Virus record (IMG/VR): IMGVR_UViG_3300005663_000063
Span: 1 to 50,596 of that record
Strand: one strand, 5' to 3'
Source: a virus
Length of the DNA stretch: 50,596 bases
A program made the position numbers and the translations under genes. Below, one piece after another: positions 1 to 8,285 of this stretch. A model generated the notes under the pieces. It did not search any database. It saw nothing but the letters and a program-made list of their open reading frames with translations, and was not told where the DNA came from. The first letter of the stretch is position 1. Every line of letters starts with the position of its first letter.

Positions 1-77
1 ATTTGTTTATTTTGAATAAGGGGGTTTTTGATGAGCGACTTTGAATATTACGGCACAAAATGGGAAGTGGGTAGACA
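1..77. repeat. Terminal redundancy, left copy
   Basis: These 77 bases are identical to the last 77 bases of the window (50520-50596). An exact overlap of this length is what an assembler leaves when it closes a circular or circularly permuted molecule, and 77 is a common assembly k-mer. It could also be a true short terminal repeat. The left copy contains the stop region of the methyltransferase gene and the start of the small zinc-protein gene at 31. Confidence 0.95.
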
Positions 78-315
78 GGAGTGCTTATCCCACGAGGGGC
101 ATTGCTATACCAGTGATATCTTTCGCTTGGGTGATGAGGGGTGTAGCTTTGAGGAAAAAAATAGTGAGGGGATAAGCTCTGGTGAGGATTATAAGAGGGA
201 GGGGGTTAGATATTGTAAGCATTGCGGTTGTAGGCAAATAGGCTATTCTCCAAAGCCCGCTATAAGATGGCTAACCATTAAGGAACCCAGCCAGTGGAGA
301 GTCACATTAGACTAA
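31..315 (+). CDS. Small Cys/His zinc-binding protein, paralog of 28317-28694
   Basis: A 94-residue protein of unknown function. It has a Cys-Leu...Gly-His-Cys-Tyr motif near the N terminus, then a Leu-Gly-Asp, and a Cys-x2-Cys-Gly-Cys-Arg-Gln motif in the second half, which looks like a zinc site. The same order (ECL, GHCY, LGD, C-x-HCG-x-RQ-x-GY-x-P) is found in the minus-strand gene at 28317-28694, so the two are paralogs. I place the start at the ATG at 31, with AAGGGGG just upstream; an in-frame TTG at 28 is less likely. Because the genome is circular it lies a few bases after the methyltransferase stop (50538) and just before transketolase, in one operon. Family not recognised. Confidence 0.75.
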   Translation: MSDFEYYGTKWEVGRQECLSHEGHCYTSDIFRLGDEGCSFEEKNSEGISSGEDYKREGVRYCKHCGCRQIGYSPKPAIRWLTIKEPSQWRVTLD

Positions 316-324
316 GGGGGCGAG

Positions 325-1092
325 ATGTTAGATGCAAGGTCAATCCAACTAAGAAGAAAAATAATAAGCGTTTTAGATGCTTCAAGAAAGGGGCATATCA
401 AGTCTGCCTTCTCTTGTCTTGAGATTGTCAGAGTTCTCTATGACGATATTCTTAGAGAGGGGGATAAGTTCATTCTCTCTAAGGGGCACGGTTGCCTAGC
501 TCAGTATGTAATGCTTGCTGATAAAGGTTATATTTCAGATGATGACTTGTTTCAATTCTGTAAAGAGGGGGCTTTATTAGGTGGACATCCATCTCACAAG
601 ATAAATGGTGTTGAGGTTTCCACTGGTTCATTGGGACACGGGCTTCCTATTGGAGTAGGCTTTGCTCTAGCAGGACACCGCACCTTTGTTCTCTTGGGAG
701 ATGGAGAATGTAATGAGGGTTCAGTATGGGAAGCTGCTATGTGTGCATCTAAACATAAGTTAAGTAACTTGACTGTTATAGTGGACTGTAATGAACAGCA
801 GTCCTATGGTTCCACTCGTGAGGTTCTTCCGTTAAAACCATTTACTGCAAAGTGGGAGGCATTTGGGTTTTTCACGAGAAATGTTGATGGGCATAACAGT
901 GATAGGCTCCTTGATGCCTTTTCAAGGGCATCTTTTATTCCAAGTAAACCGCAGTGTATCATCGCTCACACCACCAAGGGCAAAGGTATTAAGTTTGTAG
1001 AAGATGACCCAAGATGGCACTACAAGAATGATATAACAGACGAACAAATTAAAGAACTCTATGAAGGATTGGAGGGATACAATGAAGGCTAA
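325..1092 (+). CDS. Transketolase, N-terminal (TPP-binding) subunit
   Basis: A 255-residue protein matching the N-terminal half of a split transketolase. Visible hallmarks are the His of RKGH (24), SKGHG (52-56), GSLGHG (101-106) and the thiamine diphosphate motif running from GDG (125-127) to Asn156. TTKGKG follows near the C terminus. With its partner at 1296-2186 it should move two-carbon units between sugar phosphates in the cytoplasm; sedoheptulose 7-phosphate is a classical product. The ATG at 325 follows AAGGGGG. The gene overlaps the small membrane-protein gene at 1082. Split transketolases of this size are known from bacterial polysaccharide loci and archaea. The neighbouring GmhA-type isomerase and heptose-kinase-like gene fit a supply of heptulose phosphate. 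The substrate is inferred. Confidence 0.9.
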   Translation: MLDARSIQLRRKIISVLDASRKGHIKSAFSCLEIVRVLYDDILREGDKFILSKGHGCLAQYVMLADKGYISDDDLFQFCKEGALLGGHPSHKINGVEVSTGSLGHGLPIGVGFALAGHRTFVLLGDGECNEGSVWEAAMCASKHKLSNLTVIVDCNEQQSYGSTREVLPLKPFTAKWEAFGFFTRNVDGHNSDRLLDAFSRASFIPSKPQCIIAHTTKGKGIKFVEDDPRWHYKNDITDEQIKELYEGLEGYNEG

Positions 1093-1303
1093 GTTTTTTT
1101 CATCACTACTTTTCTTAATTCTGGGTATTGGTGTCTGGGTTTGGTTTATGGCTACGCTGATAGTTCTCGGTAATTCGGGTGTGGAGTTACCCCCGATACT
1201 TAACTTCGGGTTTGCTTTTCTTATTATCTATTTAATGTATAGTGTAGGATACTTCATTGTTTGTTTGATCAAATGGGTAATAAAGGATGATGAAGATGCG
1301 TAA
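1082..1303 (+). CDS. Small two-helix membrane protein
   Basis: A 73-residue protein with two long hydrophobic stretches (about residues 5-30 and 42-66) and an acidic C-terminal tail (KDDEDA). The start is the ATG at 1082, preceded by GGAGG; an upstream in-frame codon at 1061 lacks a good site. It overlaps the end of the transketolase N gene and the start of the C gene, so the three are translationally linked. Similar two-helix proteins sit at 44139, 46049 and 47891 between other enzymes of the cassette. Function unknown; membrane anchoring of the pathway is only a guess. Confidence 0.7.
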   Translation: MKAKFFSSLLFLILGIGVWVWFMATLIVLGNSGVELPPILNFGFAFLIIYLMYSVGYFIVCLIKWVIKDDEDA

Positions 1304-2186
1304 GACTTGCTTTGATATGATATACGAACTAGCCAAGAAGGACAAGCGGATAGTCTACATTGGCTCAGATGTGGGGGCTGGTACTCTACAAAAGATGAAG
1401 GAGGAGATGCCTAACCAGTTCTTTATGGAGGGAATACAGGAGCAGAACATAATCGGTATGGCTACAGGGCTTGCGCTGTCTGGTAGGATAGTCTATGTGA
1501 ATACACTGGCTTGCTTTTTAACTAGAAGGTGTTATGAGCAGGTTTACCTAGATGTGGGGCTTCACAATGCTAATGTCCGTTTATTAGGTAATGGTGGTGG
1601 GTTGGTTTATGCCCCTCTTGGTCCAAGTCACATAGCCTGTGATGATATAGCTCTAATGAGGAACATCCCCAATATGACCATAGTAGCCCCTGCTGATGCC
1701 GATGAGATGGCCAGGTTAATGCCGCAAACAGTAGACTATCAGGGGCCGATGTATATCAGGCTTGCTATAGGTGGAGACCCAATAGTATCCAAGCCTCCCT
1801 TTGAAATAGGTAGGGCTATCTTGATGAAGGAAGGGGAGAGGGCGCTTGTTATAACCACAGGGATTACCCTTAAGTTGGTAATGGCAGTGGATGATGTAAC
1901 TGTTATTCACCTCCCAACCCCTAAACCCATAGACGAGTGGCTTATTACCAAACACGCAATAGGGGCACGTAGAGTTATTGTAATAGAGGAACATAATTTC
2001 ACGGGGGGGATAGGTAGCGCTGTGGCTGAGATAATTTGTGCGAGGAGATTGTCGTCATATCTTTGTGTAAAAAACTTTTATAGAATTAGTATCCCAGATG
2101 TGTATGTAGATAGATACGGCACACAAGAGAGCCTTATGGAATACTATGGTATTACAACGGAGGGAATAGAGAATGCGATTTCTTGA
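1296..2186 (+). CDS. Transketolase, C-terminal subunit
   Basis: A 296-residue protein with the pyrimidine-binding and C-terminal domains of transketolase. The catalytic Glu is in GIQEQ (Glu49) and the conserved His in GPSH (His112). The C-terminal region has the usual Rossmann-like segment (VIVIEEHNFTGGIGSAVAEI). It would pair with the N-terminal subunit at 325-1092 to form the thiamine diphosphate site at the dimer interface. AAGGA at 1283-1287 suits the ATG at 1296; ATGs at 1287 and 1290 are in frame but too close to it. It overlaps the kinase gene by 14 bases. A DXS-type or pyruvate-dehydrogenase-like role is less likely given the short split form and the sugar-phosphate neighbours. Confidence 0.88.
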   Translation: MRKTCFDMIYELAKKDKRIVYIGSDVGAGTLQKMKEEMPNQFFMEGIQEQNIIGMATGLALSGRIVYVNTLACFLTRRCYEQVYLDVGLHNANVRLLGNGGGLVYAPLGPSHIACDDIALMRNIPNMTIVAPADADEMARLMPQTVDYQGPMYIRLAIGGDPIVSKPPFEIGRAILMKEGERALVITTGITLKLVMAVDDVTVIHLPTPKPIDEWLITKHAIGARRVIVIEEHNFTGGIGSAVAEIICARRLSSYLCVKNFYRISIPDVYVDRYGTQESLMEYYGITTEGIENAIS

Positions 2187-3171
2187 CCAGTTCCCCTACA
2201 CCGCTGAGGATATTATCGAGAGACTTGAAGGACTCAAGGGGCTGAAAGTCTTAGTTATTGGGGATGCTATCATAGACCAGTATCATTACTCTAGTTCAAT
2301 AGGGAAGTCACCAAAGGATAATGTTATGGTGGTGAGGTACTTATCAGAAGAGAGTTTTGCTGGCGGTGTGTTAGCTGCTGCCAATCATATCGCTGGCTTT
2401 TGTGATGATGTTCACCTCGTAACTTGTCTGGGTATGCAGAACACTCAAGAAAGGTTTATCCGCAATCATCTGAAAAAGAACATCACACCTAAGTTCTTCT
2501 ATCGGGAAGACACTTACACGGCGGTCAAGAGGAGATATATAGAACCCAATTCTTTGACAAAGATGTTTGGGGTTTCTTACCTTGACGATTACGATTTACC
2601 TGAAAGTATATCACGGTCAGTAAGTAGTTATCTGTGGGCGAATATAATAGACTATGATTTAGTGTTAGTAACTGACTTTGGGCACGGGTTCCTTGACCGA
2701 AATACTATAAAGGCGCTCTGTGAGGGGGGTTCCTTCATAACAGTTAATACCCAAACTAACACTGATAATGCAGGCTTTAATCTTATAAGCAAGTACCATA
2801 AGGCAGATTATATATGCCTTGATGAACCTGAGACAAGGCTTGCCTTTCAGGATAAGTATGGCGATATAAAAAGTATGGTCAAGAAACTAGAGTGCGATAA
2901 GGTTGCCATTACTCACGGGCGATATGACACTGTAATGTATGACGGGAGTTTCTATAAGATACCTACCTTCACAAACGGAATCAAAGATACGACAGGGGCA
3001 GGGGATGCTTTCTTTTCTATCACCGCCCCTTGTGTTCAAGCAGGCTTCCCAATGGATATGGTAGGGTTTATAGGAAACGCAGTAGGAGCATTGAAAGTAG
3101 GAATAGTATGTAACCGTTCTTCTGTAGAACCAGAACCATTATTTAAGTTTATTAAGGAGTTATTAAAATGA
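2173..3171 (+). CDS. PfkB-family sugar kinase, RfaE/HldE N-domain-like
   Basis: A 332-residue ribokinase-fold kinase. It has VIGDAIIDQY near the N terminus (28-37), the substrate-side AGG motif (63-65) and the PfkB signature DTTGAGDAF (272-280) with catalytic Asp278. Its layout resembles the kinase domain of HldE/RfaE, which phosphorylates D-glycero-D-manno-heptose 7-phosphate at C1. The nucleotidyltransferase half of HldE is missing; a separate nucleotidyltransferase lies at 48623. The next gene overlaps its TGA as ATGA. The neighbours (transketolase, GmhA-like, HAD phosphatase) support a heptose substrate, but another sugar phosphate cannot be excluded. Confidence 0.85.
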   Translation: MRFLDQFPYTAEDIIERLEGLKGLKVLVIGDAIIDQYHYSSSIGKSPKDNVMVVRYLSEESFAGGVLAAANHIAGFCDDVHLVTCLGMQNTQERFIRNHLKKNITPKFFYREDTYTAVKRRYIEPNSLTKMFGVSYLDDYDLPESISRSVSSYLWANIIDYDLVLVTDFGHGFLDRNTIKALCEGGSFITVNTQTNTDNAGFNLISKYHKADYICLDEPETRLAFQDKYGDIKSMVKKLECDKVAITHGRYDTVMYDGSFYKIPTFTNGIKDTTGAGDAFFSITAPCVQAGFPMDMVGFIGNAVGALKVGIVCNRSSVEPEPLFKFIKELLK

Positions 3172-4163
3172 ATGACTTTGGATTAGATACCCACAAACTA
3201 ATGCTACACCCAGAAAGAGTCTCTAAGTGGCTCGACGGAGAGGATACAGCACCTATTCTCGTAGAGATATGTCCTATAGGAAGGTGTAATCATAGATGCG
3301 TGTTCTGTGCTTACAACTATACCGATTACAAGGGGCCGCAACTAGACTACACCACAATGATTGAGACATTAACCGAGATGGGTAAGATGGGAGTGAAGTC
3401 AATAGATTGGGATACTGAGGGGGAGCCCCTTCTACACCCCCACCTTGCCCACTTTATAAATCATGCCAAGCTCTGCGGGATTGACTCCGCTGTGGAAACC
3501 AACGGGGTATTCCTAACTAAAGAGTTTATGAGGGAGTGTGGTCATAATATAACCTACATCAAGGTCAGTGTAGACGCAGCCTACAACGATACGCACTACA
3601 AGCTACATAGAGGGGGGGAGAAGGATTTAGTTAAGGTATTGGGGAACATACGAACTGCGGTGCAACTTAACACGGGTTGTACTATCGGAATACAGATGGT
3701 TTTATTAAAGGAGAATGAGGATGAGGTTAGGGATTTAGCAGAGATAGCTAAATATCTGGAGGTTGATTGGTTCGTGGTTAAGCCTTTCTCTGTGCATCCG
3801 TTTCAAGATGACTCATTGGTTCACATGGGGGATATAAATAAGGCACTAAATGTGCCATTTGTCACATTAAGGGAAGAGACCTTTGGTAGATTATTCCAAG
3901 AGAGGGATTACCCTGTGTGTTATGGAGTTAATTTCATATCAAACATAGACTGCTATGGGAATGTAACTGTCTGTAATACACTCACACGGAGTTACGAGTA
4001 TAACCTTGGGAATATTTACAATGAATCATTTGGGGAAGCATGGAAAAGGAGACCGAGAGAGTTTAATATAAAGAAATGCAAGAGGGAAGTGTGCAGGATG
4101 GATAAGCAGAACTTATATCTGTGGCAGTTGAAGAATCCAACCAAGCATGTGAATTTTATTTAA
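3168..4163 (+). CDS. Radical SAM/SPASM-type protein
   Basis: A 331-residue protein with the radical SAM cluster motif C-x3-C-x2-C at Cys40, Cys44 and Cys47. The C-terminal part has a SPASM-like set of cysteines (CYGNVTVC and CKREVC), which usually bind extra iron-sulfur clusters. Such enzymes cleave S-adenosylmethionine to start radical chemistry on peptides or sugars. It is coupled to the kinase gene by an ATGA overlap with AAGGAG 8 bases upstream. It ends the enzyme part of the cassette. The substrate is unknown; a sugar or a phage protein would both fit. Confidence 0.85.
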   Translation: MNDFGLDTHKLMLHPERVSKWLDGEDTAPILVEICPIGRCNHRCVFCAYNYTDYKGPQLDYTTMIETLTEMGKMGVKSIDWDTEGEPLLHPHLAHFINHAKLCGIDSAVETNGVFLTKEFMRECGHNITYIKVSVDAAYNDTHYKLHRGGEKDLVKVLGNIRTAVQLNTGCTIGIQMVLLKENEDEVRDLAEIAKYLEVDWFVVKPFSVHPFQDDSLVHMGDINKALNVPFVTLREETFGRLFQERDYPVCYGVNFISNIDCYGNVTVCNTLTRSYEYNLGNIYNESFGEAWKRRPREFNIKKCKREVCRMDKQNLYLWQLKNPTKHVNFI

Positions 4164-4174
4164 GGAGGTAAGAT

Positions 4175-4399
4175 ATGTATAGACCTGAAGGATGGGAGGA
4201 AAAGAAGTGGAAGGATATTCCTTATAACTGCCCATTGATTAGCGGTGAGCAGGTCGCCAATGTCTACGAAGCAGGGGCTGATGCTATGCTGGAGGGGTTG
4301 AGGGAGGACTGCCAAAAGCATATCACAGATAAGAATGGTGAGTGGGTTTTGATTATGGAAGATAGGTCAGGGTGCGTAGTCTTTATCCCATGGGAATAA
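4175..4399 (+). CDS. Small hypothetical protein
   Basis: A 74-residue soluble protein with a very good ribosome site (AAGGAGGT) before the ATG. It has one acidic helix-like segment (EAGADAMLEG) and ends in a beta-like FIPWE. No family is recognised. It is the last gene of the rightward transcription unit and ends 2 bases from the end of the convergent minus-strand gene. No clear terminator is seen at the junction. Confidence 0.6.
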   Translation: MYRPEGWEEKKWKDIPYNCPLISGEQVANVYEAGADAMLEGLREDCQKHITDKNGEWVLIMEDRSGCVVFIPWE

Positions 4400-4401
4400 T
4401 C

Positions 4402-4623
4402 TTAGCCACCTAATAATTGAGAGATACCCATACCAACACCACCACTACCGAGGACACCAAGTCCGATAAGGATACCCTTTAATCTACTTTGTTTATTCTC
4501 TACATCCCTTAGTCGCCCATTCATCTTCTCTAGGTGTTCTTCTTGGCGTTCAGTGGTGTCCTTAATAGCTTCCGTTCTCTCATCCAGACGAACAAGTAAC
4601 TCATCACGCTCTGCTGGTTTCAT
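4402..4623 (-). CDS. XhlA-like coiled-coil membrane protein, holin candidate
   Basis: A 73-residue protein. Residues about 5-48 form a charged coiled coil (RLDER, then heptad-like repeats). Residues about 50-70 form a Gly-rich hydrophobic segment. This is the layout of the XhlA (haemolysin/holin-associated) family found at the end of phage late operons. Its start overlaps the stop of the 30-codon gene upstream as ATGA. It is the last gene of the late region, where lysis genes are expected. No endolysin lies beside it. Confidence 0.6.
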   Translation of the reverse strand: MKPAERDELLVRLDERTEAIKDTTERQEEHLEKMNGRLRDVENKQSRLKGILIGLGVLGSGGVGMGISQLLGG

Positions 4624-4712
4624 GGCTTTCTCTTCGGCACAAATATTTCAATGAGTTTCTTTAATAGGTGGGCTATTAGGTTTATCAGGTCTATCATAGC
4701 TTGCTTGTTCAT
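4620..4712 (-). CDS. 30-residue peptide coupled to the holin candidate
   Basis: A short reading frame with GGAGGTGA at the right distance before its ATG. Its stop overlaps the next start as ATGA. The ribosome site overlaps the TAG of the tail gene at 4723. The peptide is an amphipathic, Leu/Ile-rich helix with a basic end (PKRKP). It could be a small lysis or membrane peptide, or only a coupling leader. No family known. Confidence 0.6.
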   Translation of the reverse strand: MNKQAMIDLINLIAHLLKKLIEIFVPKRKP

Positions 4713-4722
4713 TCTTCACCTC

Positions 4723-6552
4723 CTATGAAATAGTAAACGAAACTTCCTGTAGTCTGACGACTAGTGCCAATTCGGGTTGCCTCTGCTTGGCGTGCTTTAC
4801 CTCAACCTCCTTGGGATAACCTGGCATCATGGTACACCATACATAGTCAGTAGTTGAAGTTGACTGCCCATATCTCAGGTCGGCAAACTTAATCAAAGTA
4901 GTAGTGTTCCTACCCTCTCTTAATAGAGTTCTAACAGTCTTTACCCTATCGGTGGGTTTATCTCCTATGGCGTAATATGCTTCATGTATCCTCACTGTCT
5001 GAGGTTTCTCTACCCCCTTAGCCTGAAAGGAATAGACTACAGGGGTAGCTGTGTTAGAATTGGAAGCAAGGTGTAATTCGTATTGTATTCTCTTATCATT
5101 AATCGCTAAGGAGAAGTTTGTCTCCACCACTCCAGCCGTGATATAAGCAGCGATAGCAGATGTAGACCCTATATCAGCGTCATCCCTGTAGAAAACAGCA
5201 GTTGTCTCACCCGCTGAGGCAGCTGTGATTGTTCCTGAATTTACCCTGTGCTGTTCAATAACTGCCGACTGCCATAGTTTGTCATGTATCGGGTCAGCTC
5301 CATAAGTGTAGCTCATTCTAATAAAACCAGAGGTGGTGTATTTATAAGCAGAATCAGCTAATGGATTATCAGATAGTAAAACATACCCAGTGTTTGTCCC
5401 GTAACCAAACCACAACCTTCTATCCGTAGTTGAGTGCTGAGCAACCTTTATTGTAGTGCAAGCCTTAGTTCCTAAAAAGACAAATGGGCAATATTCCCAT
5501 CTTAGTTTTTGCCCAGTCCACACCTCTCTACACTTGTATATTATAGTGTTAACCTGTTCTTTAATGGCTACATAAAGCCAATCCCTATCAGAGGTTATAC
5601 CTACTATATCACCCAGTTTTCCTATGTCATCTATCTCGGTTAGTGGTCCCATAGGTCTAAAGGTCTCGGCAGTGGTCATCTCCCCCATCCCTCTTAAAAG
5701 AGAGAAATAACTTGAGGTCTGCCAGTTTGATACATACTTAAAGTTATCAGTGGAATGACTTACCTTGAGTTCGTCAGGAAGTTCGGCATGAACCCCGCCA
5801 GCGGAGTCAAGCCAGAATAATCCATCCTCTTTACCTGTGTATATCTTATTAGCATTGAGAAAGATGTTTGTAATGTTATTCCCTGTTTCTCCGATAAAGG
5901 TAGGAGACTCCCATTCAACCCCCCCAGAACCCCCATTAGTAGTTCTGGTTAGTTCGTTGGGAACTTTGAACTTCCACAAGTTTTCTGCCAAGCCGTCAGG
6001 GTCGGGAGCAACCAGCCATCCATCAGCCTCATTATCCGTCAGGTCAGTTGCAGCCCACGTATCACCATCAGCGGAAGTGTAATAGGTAGTTCCAGAACCC
6101 AAGCCAGCATACATAACAGCATCAAACTCTACCATTTGTTTAACACTCGCTATGTCAGTTGTCGCTGCTTCCCAAGAAGTTCCATAGAGGTAAATCTTCC
6201 CAGCCGTAAAGACCTGCCACTTAGTGTTGGCTTCTGACCACGCAAAACCTACAGGGGCAGAGTCTAAATCACTTGCGTCATCCTCCTTAATCTCCGTAAT
6301 TTCGGGCCCAAGAAACACCTTGCCTGGCTGTGTAGTATCAATCGCCTGCCCCTCATAATACTTATCAAATTCTCGAAACACATCCTGCCCATGACCCCCA
6401 ATCCAGTCAGTCTGTCCAAAGCGAAGCCTTGAGGGAGACTCAGGGGCTTCTTCAATAACCTGATACATAGCCCTGCCATCATCACCTCTTAAAAGATAAT
6501 ATCGGGAGTCTGTACCGTTTATATTTAATTGATGGTCAAATGTATGTGGCAT
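4723..6552 (-). CDS. Large beta-rich tail protein
   Basis: A 609-residue protein with many short beta-like segments rich in Trp, Gly and aromatic residues, including repeated units such as W-x-VFTAGKIYLYG and TSDRDWLYVAI. This suggests a propeller-like or solenoid fold. It sits near the end of the structural operon and directly follows the 509-aa protein (6553-8082) with no gap. A distal tail or receptor-contact role is likely from position and composition. No catalytic motif was recognised. Confidence 0.65.
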   Translation of the reverse strand: MPHTFDHQLNINGTDSRYYLLRGDDGRAMYQVIEEAPESPSRLRFGQTDWIGGHGQDVFREFDKYYEGQAIDTTQPGKVFLGPEITEIKEDDASDLDSAPVGFAWSEANTKWQVFTAGKIYLYGTSWEAATTDIASVKQMVEFDAVMYAGLGSGTTYYTSADGDTWAATDLTDNEADGWLVAPDPDGLAENLWKFKVPNELTRTTNGGSGGVEWESPTFIGETGNNITNIFLNANKIYTGKEDGLFWLDSAGGVHAELPDELKVSHSTDNFKYVSNWQTSSYFSLLRGMGEMTTAETFRPMGPLTEIDDIGKLGDIVGITSDRDWLYVAIKEQVNTIIYKCREVWTGQKLRWEYCPFVFLGTKACTTIKVAQHSTTDRRLWFGYGTNTGYVLLSDNPLADSAYKYTTSGFIRMSYTYGADPIHDKLWQSAVIEQHRVNSGTITAASAGETTAVFYRDDADIGSTSAIAAYITAGVVETNFSLAINDKRIQYELHLASNSNTATPVVYSFQAKGVEKPQTVRIHEAYYAIGDKPTDRVKTVRTLLREGRNTTTLIKFADLRYGQSTSTTDYVWCTMMPGYPKEVEVKHAKQRQPELALVVRLQEVSFTIS

Positions 6553-8082
6553 TTATGCCTCCAATGACGGCTTCGTAGTTGCGTATCTTAACTCTATAAG
6601 ATTTAGAATTATATCATCCACCTCAGATGTATCTGTTTCAAGGTTGAGGGCGAATGAAAGAATATCCAAAGAGGCAATCTCACTACCACTGCCATCATGG
6701 TCTATAGTAAATACAGTCTTGTATTGTTTATACTGAGCCGAAGCCCCAACAGTCGTGGCTACTTCTACCGTTTGAGTTTTAATCGCTGTATTACCTTCCC
6801 CCTTATATCTAACAACAAGCTGAAGGTCGGCTGTGTCAGTAGCGGTACCGCCAGTATTGTCTACATTAACCTCCCACCAAGCGTTTACTATCAGGTCACT
6901 TGCTGCATCCCACTCCGCTTCCATATGAGCTTCAAAGTAGAGCGTCTCGCCAACAGCATTCATTTGCCAACCACCCAGAGTATTAGCATCTGGAGAAGTT
7001 CTGGTCGCCCCAGAAGCACCTGGGTCAAGAGATGTAGCGAAGAGGTCGTGTTCATGATTCCAAACTGAAGAGGCAGCCGTGATAGTTCCTGTTTCAATCA
7101 ATCCTTGACCATTCCAGTCAAAGTTAGCAGTACCAGTATTACTTAGGTCTGCAAGAACATCCGCATAGGCTATTCCCTCAAACCCCGTTCCCGTGAACTT
7201 GGCATAATCATTATCAACCGCTGCGGTATCCATTATCGGATAGTTACCACTACCAGTTCCTATATTGGACTCTAACATATATCCTGTATGGGGGTCAGCA
7301 GAACCTACGTGGTCAAATGCCCAGTTACTTGAAATGGGGGCAATGGTAACTCCATTTACAGGTGTGTCATCTACATCTCTTGTGTGGAGATAGGTATCCT
7401 CAACGGCGTTCTCCTCGAACCCTCGAAGATTCTCGTCCTCCATCCAGATATACCCAGCGTGGACAAGGTTTATTACCTGTAAGTCTTGAGAATAACCGCT
7501 TTGTGTATTATTTACATTGTTGTCTCTTGTGATAGCACCATGTACATACCTGTAATCTATCTTGGCAGCATGAAGGGTAATTGTAAGATTTGCAAGTGCC
7601 TCGCCAGCAACCCTGGAGGAATTGGGAAAGACATCGCAATAAAATGTGCCGTATGTCCCAACATCCTCATCCCTGCGTATCTTAAGGTAGTAATTCGTTC
7701 CTCTCGTTAATGTATAGAAAGCTGCCGACTCAGCTTGTGTACCCCCATAATACTCCTGTATTACTATCCTTAATTCATCTGGGCTTGATGGATTTGTTAG
7801 TCTCACGCAAAGTAAGTTACCACTAGCATCGGCGATACCCTTTATATCATCCAATGAATTGGTCATTGCCCAAGGGAACATCTCTGATGTTTGTGCGGAC
7901 GCTGTTGTGTTGATGGTTAGATAGGATACGAAATTACCAGCAAAATGCTTTACCCCAAAGTCCCTATACACATAGGCATCCTCGTTTGCAGTAATACCTG
8001 TCCATGTAACTCGAGATGCCGATACAGCAATCCTTGAGTTCGGGTCCACCTCAGTATAGGTAGTAAAATCTTGTACCGCCAT
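6553..8082 (-). CDS. Tail or fibre protein with LamG/jelly-roll-like regions
   Basis: A 509-residue protein, Ser/Thr/Gly/Asn-rich, with beta-strand patterns of a concanavalin-type jelly roll in both halves (for example NYYLKIRRDEDVGTYGTFYC). Its last residues are followed immediately by the next tail gene. The start overlaps the preceding stop by one base (TAATG). Position between other virion genes supports a tail or adhesin role. Confidence 0.6.
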   Translation of the reverse strand: MAVQDFTTYTEVDPNSRIAVSASRVTWTGITANEDAYVYRDFGVKHFAGNFVSYLTINTTASAQTSEMFPWAMTNSLDDIKGIADASGNLLCVRLTNPSSPDELRIVIQEYYGGTQAESAAFYTLTRGTNYYLKIRRDEDVGTYGTFYCDVFPNSSRVAGEALANLTITLHAAKIDYRYVHGAITRDNNVNNTQSGYSQDLQVINLVHAGYIWMEDENLRGFEENAVEDTYLHTRDVDDTPVNGVTIAPISSNWAFDHVGSADPHTGYMLESNIGTGSGNYPIMDTAAVDNDYAKFTGTGFEGIAYADVLADLSNTGTANFDWNGQGLIETGTITAASSVWNHEHDLFATSLDPGASGATRTSPDANTLGGWQMNAVGETLYFEAHMEAEWDAASDLIVNAWWEVNVDNTGGTATDTADLQLVVRYKGEGNTAIKTQTVEVATTVGASAQYKQYKTVFTIDHDGSGSEIASLDILSFALNLETDTSEVDDIILNLIELRYATTKPSLEA

Positions 8083-8285
8083 TATATATCTCTGTACTTA
8101 TCTGTTCCAGTGGGTATCTTTAATGAGCTTCTAACTGTCAAATTATTGACTATCAGGTTATCAAAGTCTAAGGTAATCCCCACAGTCGTATTATTCTGAA
8201 TATGCTGAACAGCACCAAGTAGATCCTTCTGGGTTCCTTTACCACTAAACCCAGCCTGTAGTTTTCTCCAAGCGATTAAACTCAT
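8082..8285 (-). CDS. Small structural-operon protein
   Basis: A 67-residue protein with a basic N terminus and a beta-like second half (TLDFDNLIVNNLTVRSSL). It is packed between two virion genes with four-base and one-base overlaps, so it is very likely translated with them. No family is recognised. Confidence 0.55.
   Translation of the reverse strand: MSLIAWRKLQAGFSGKGTQKDLLGAVQHIQNNTTVGITLDFDNLIVNNLTVRSSLKIPTGTDKYRDI

Noticed and set aside
4385-4400. Small palindrome around CCCATGGG at the convergent junction
   Set aside because: Only a few pairs and no T-run; not enough for a terminator.
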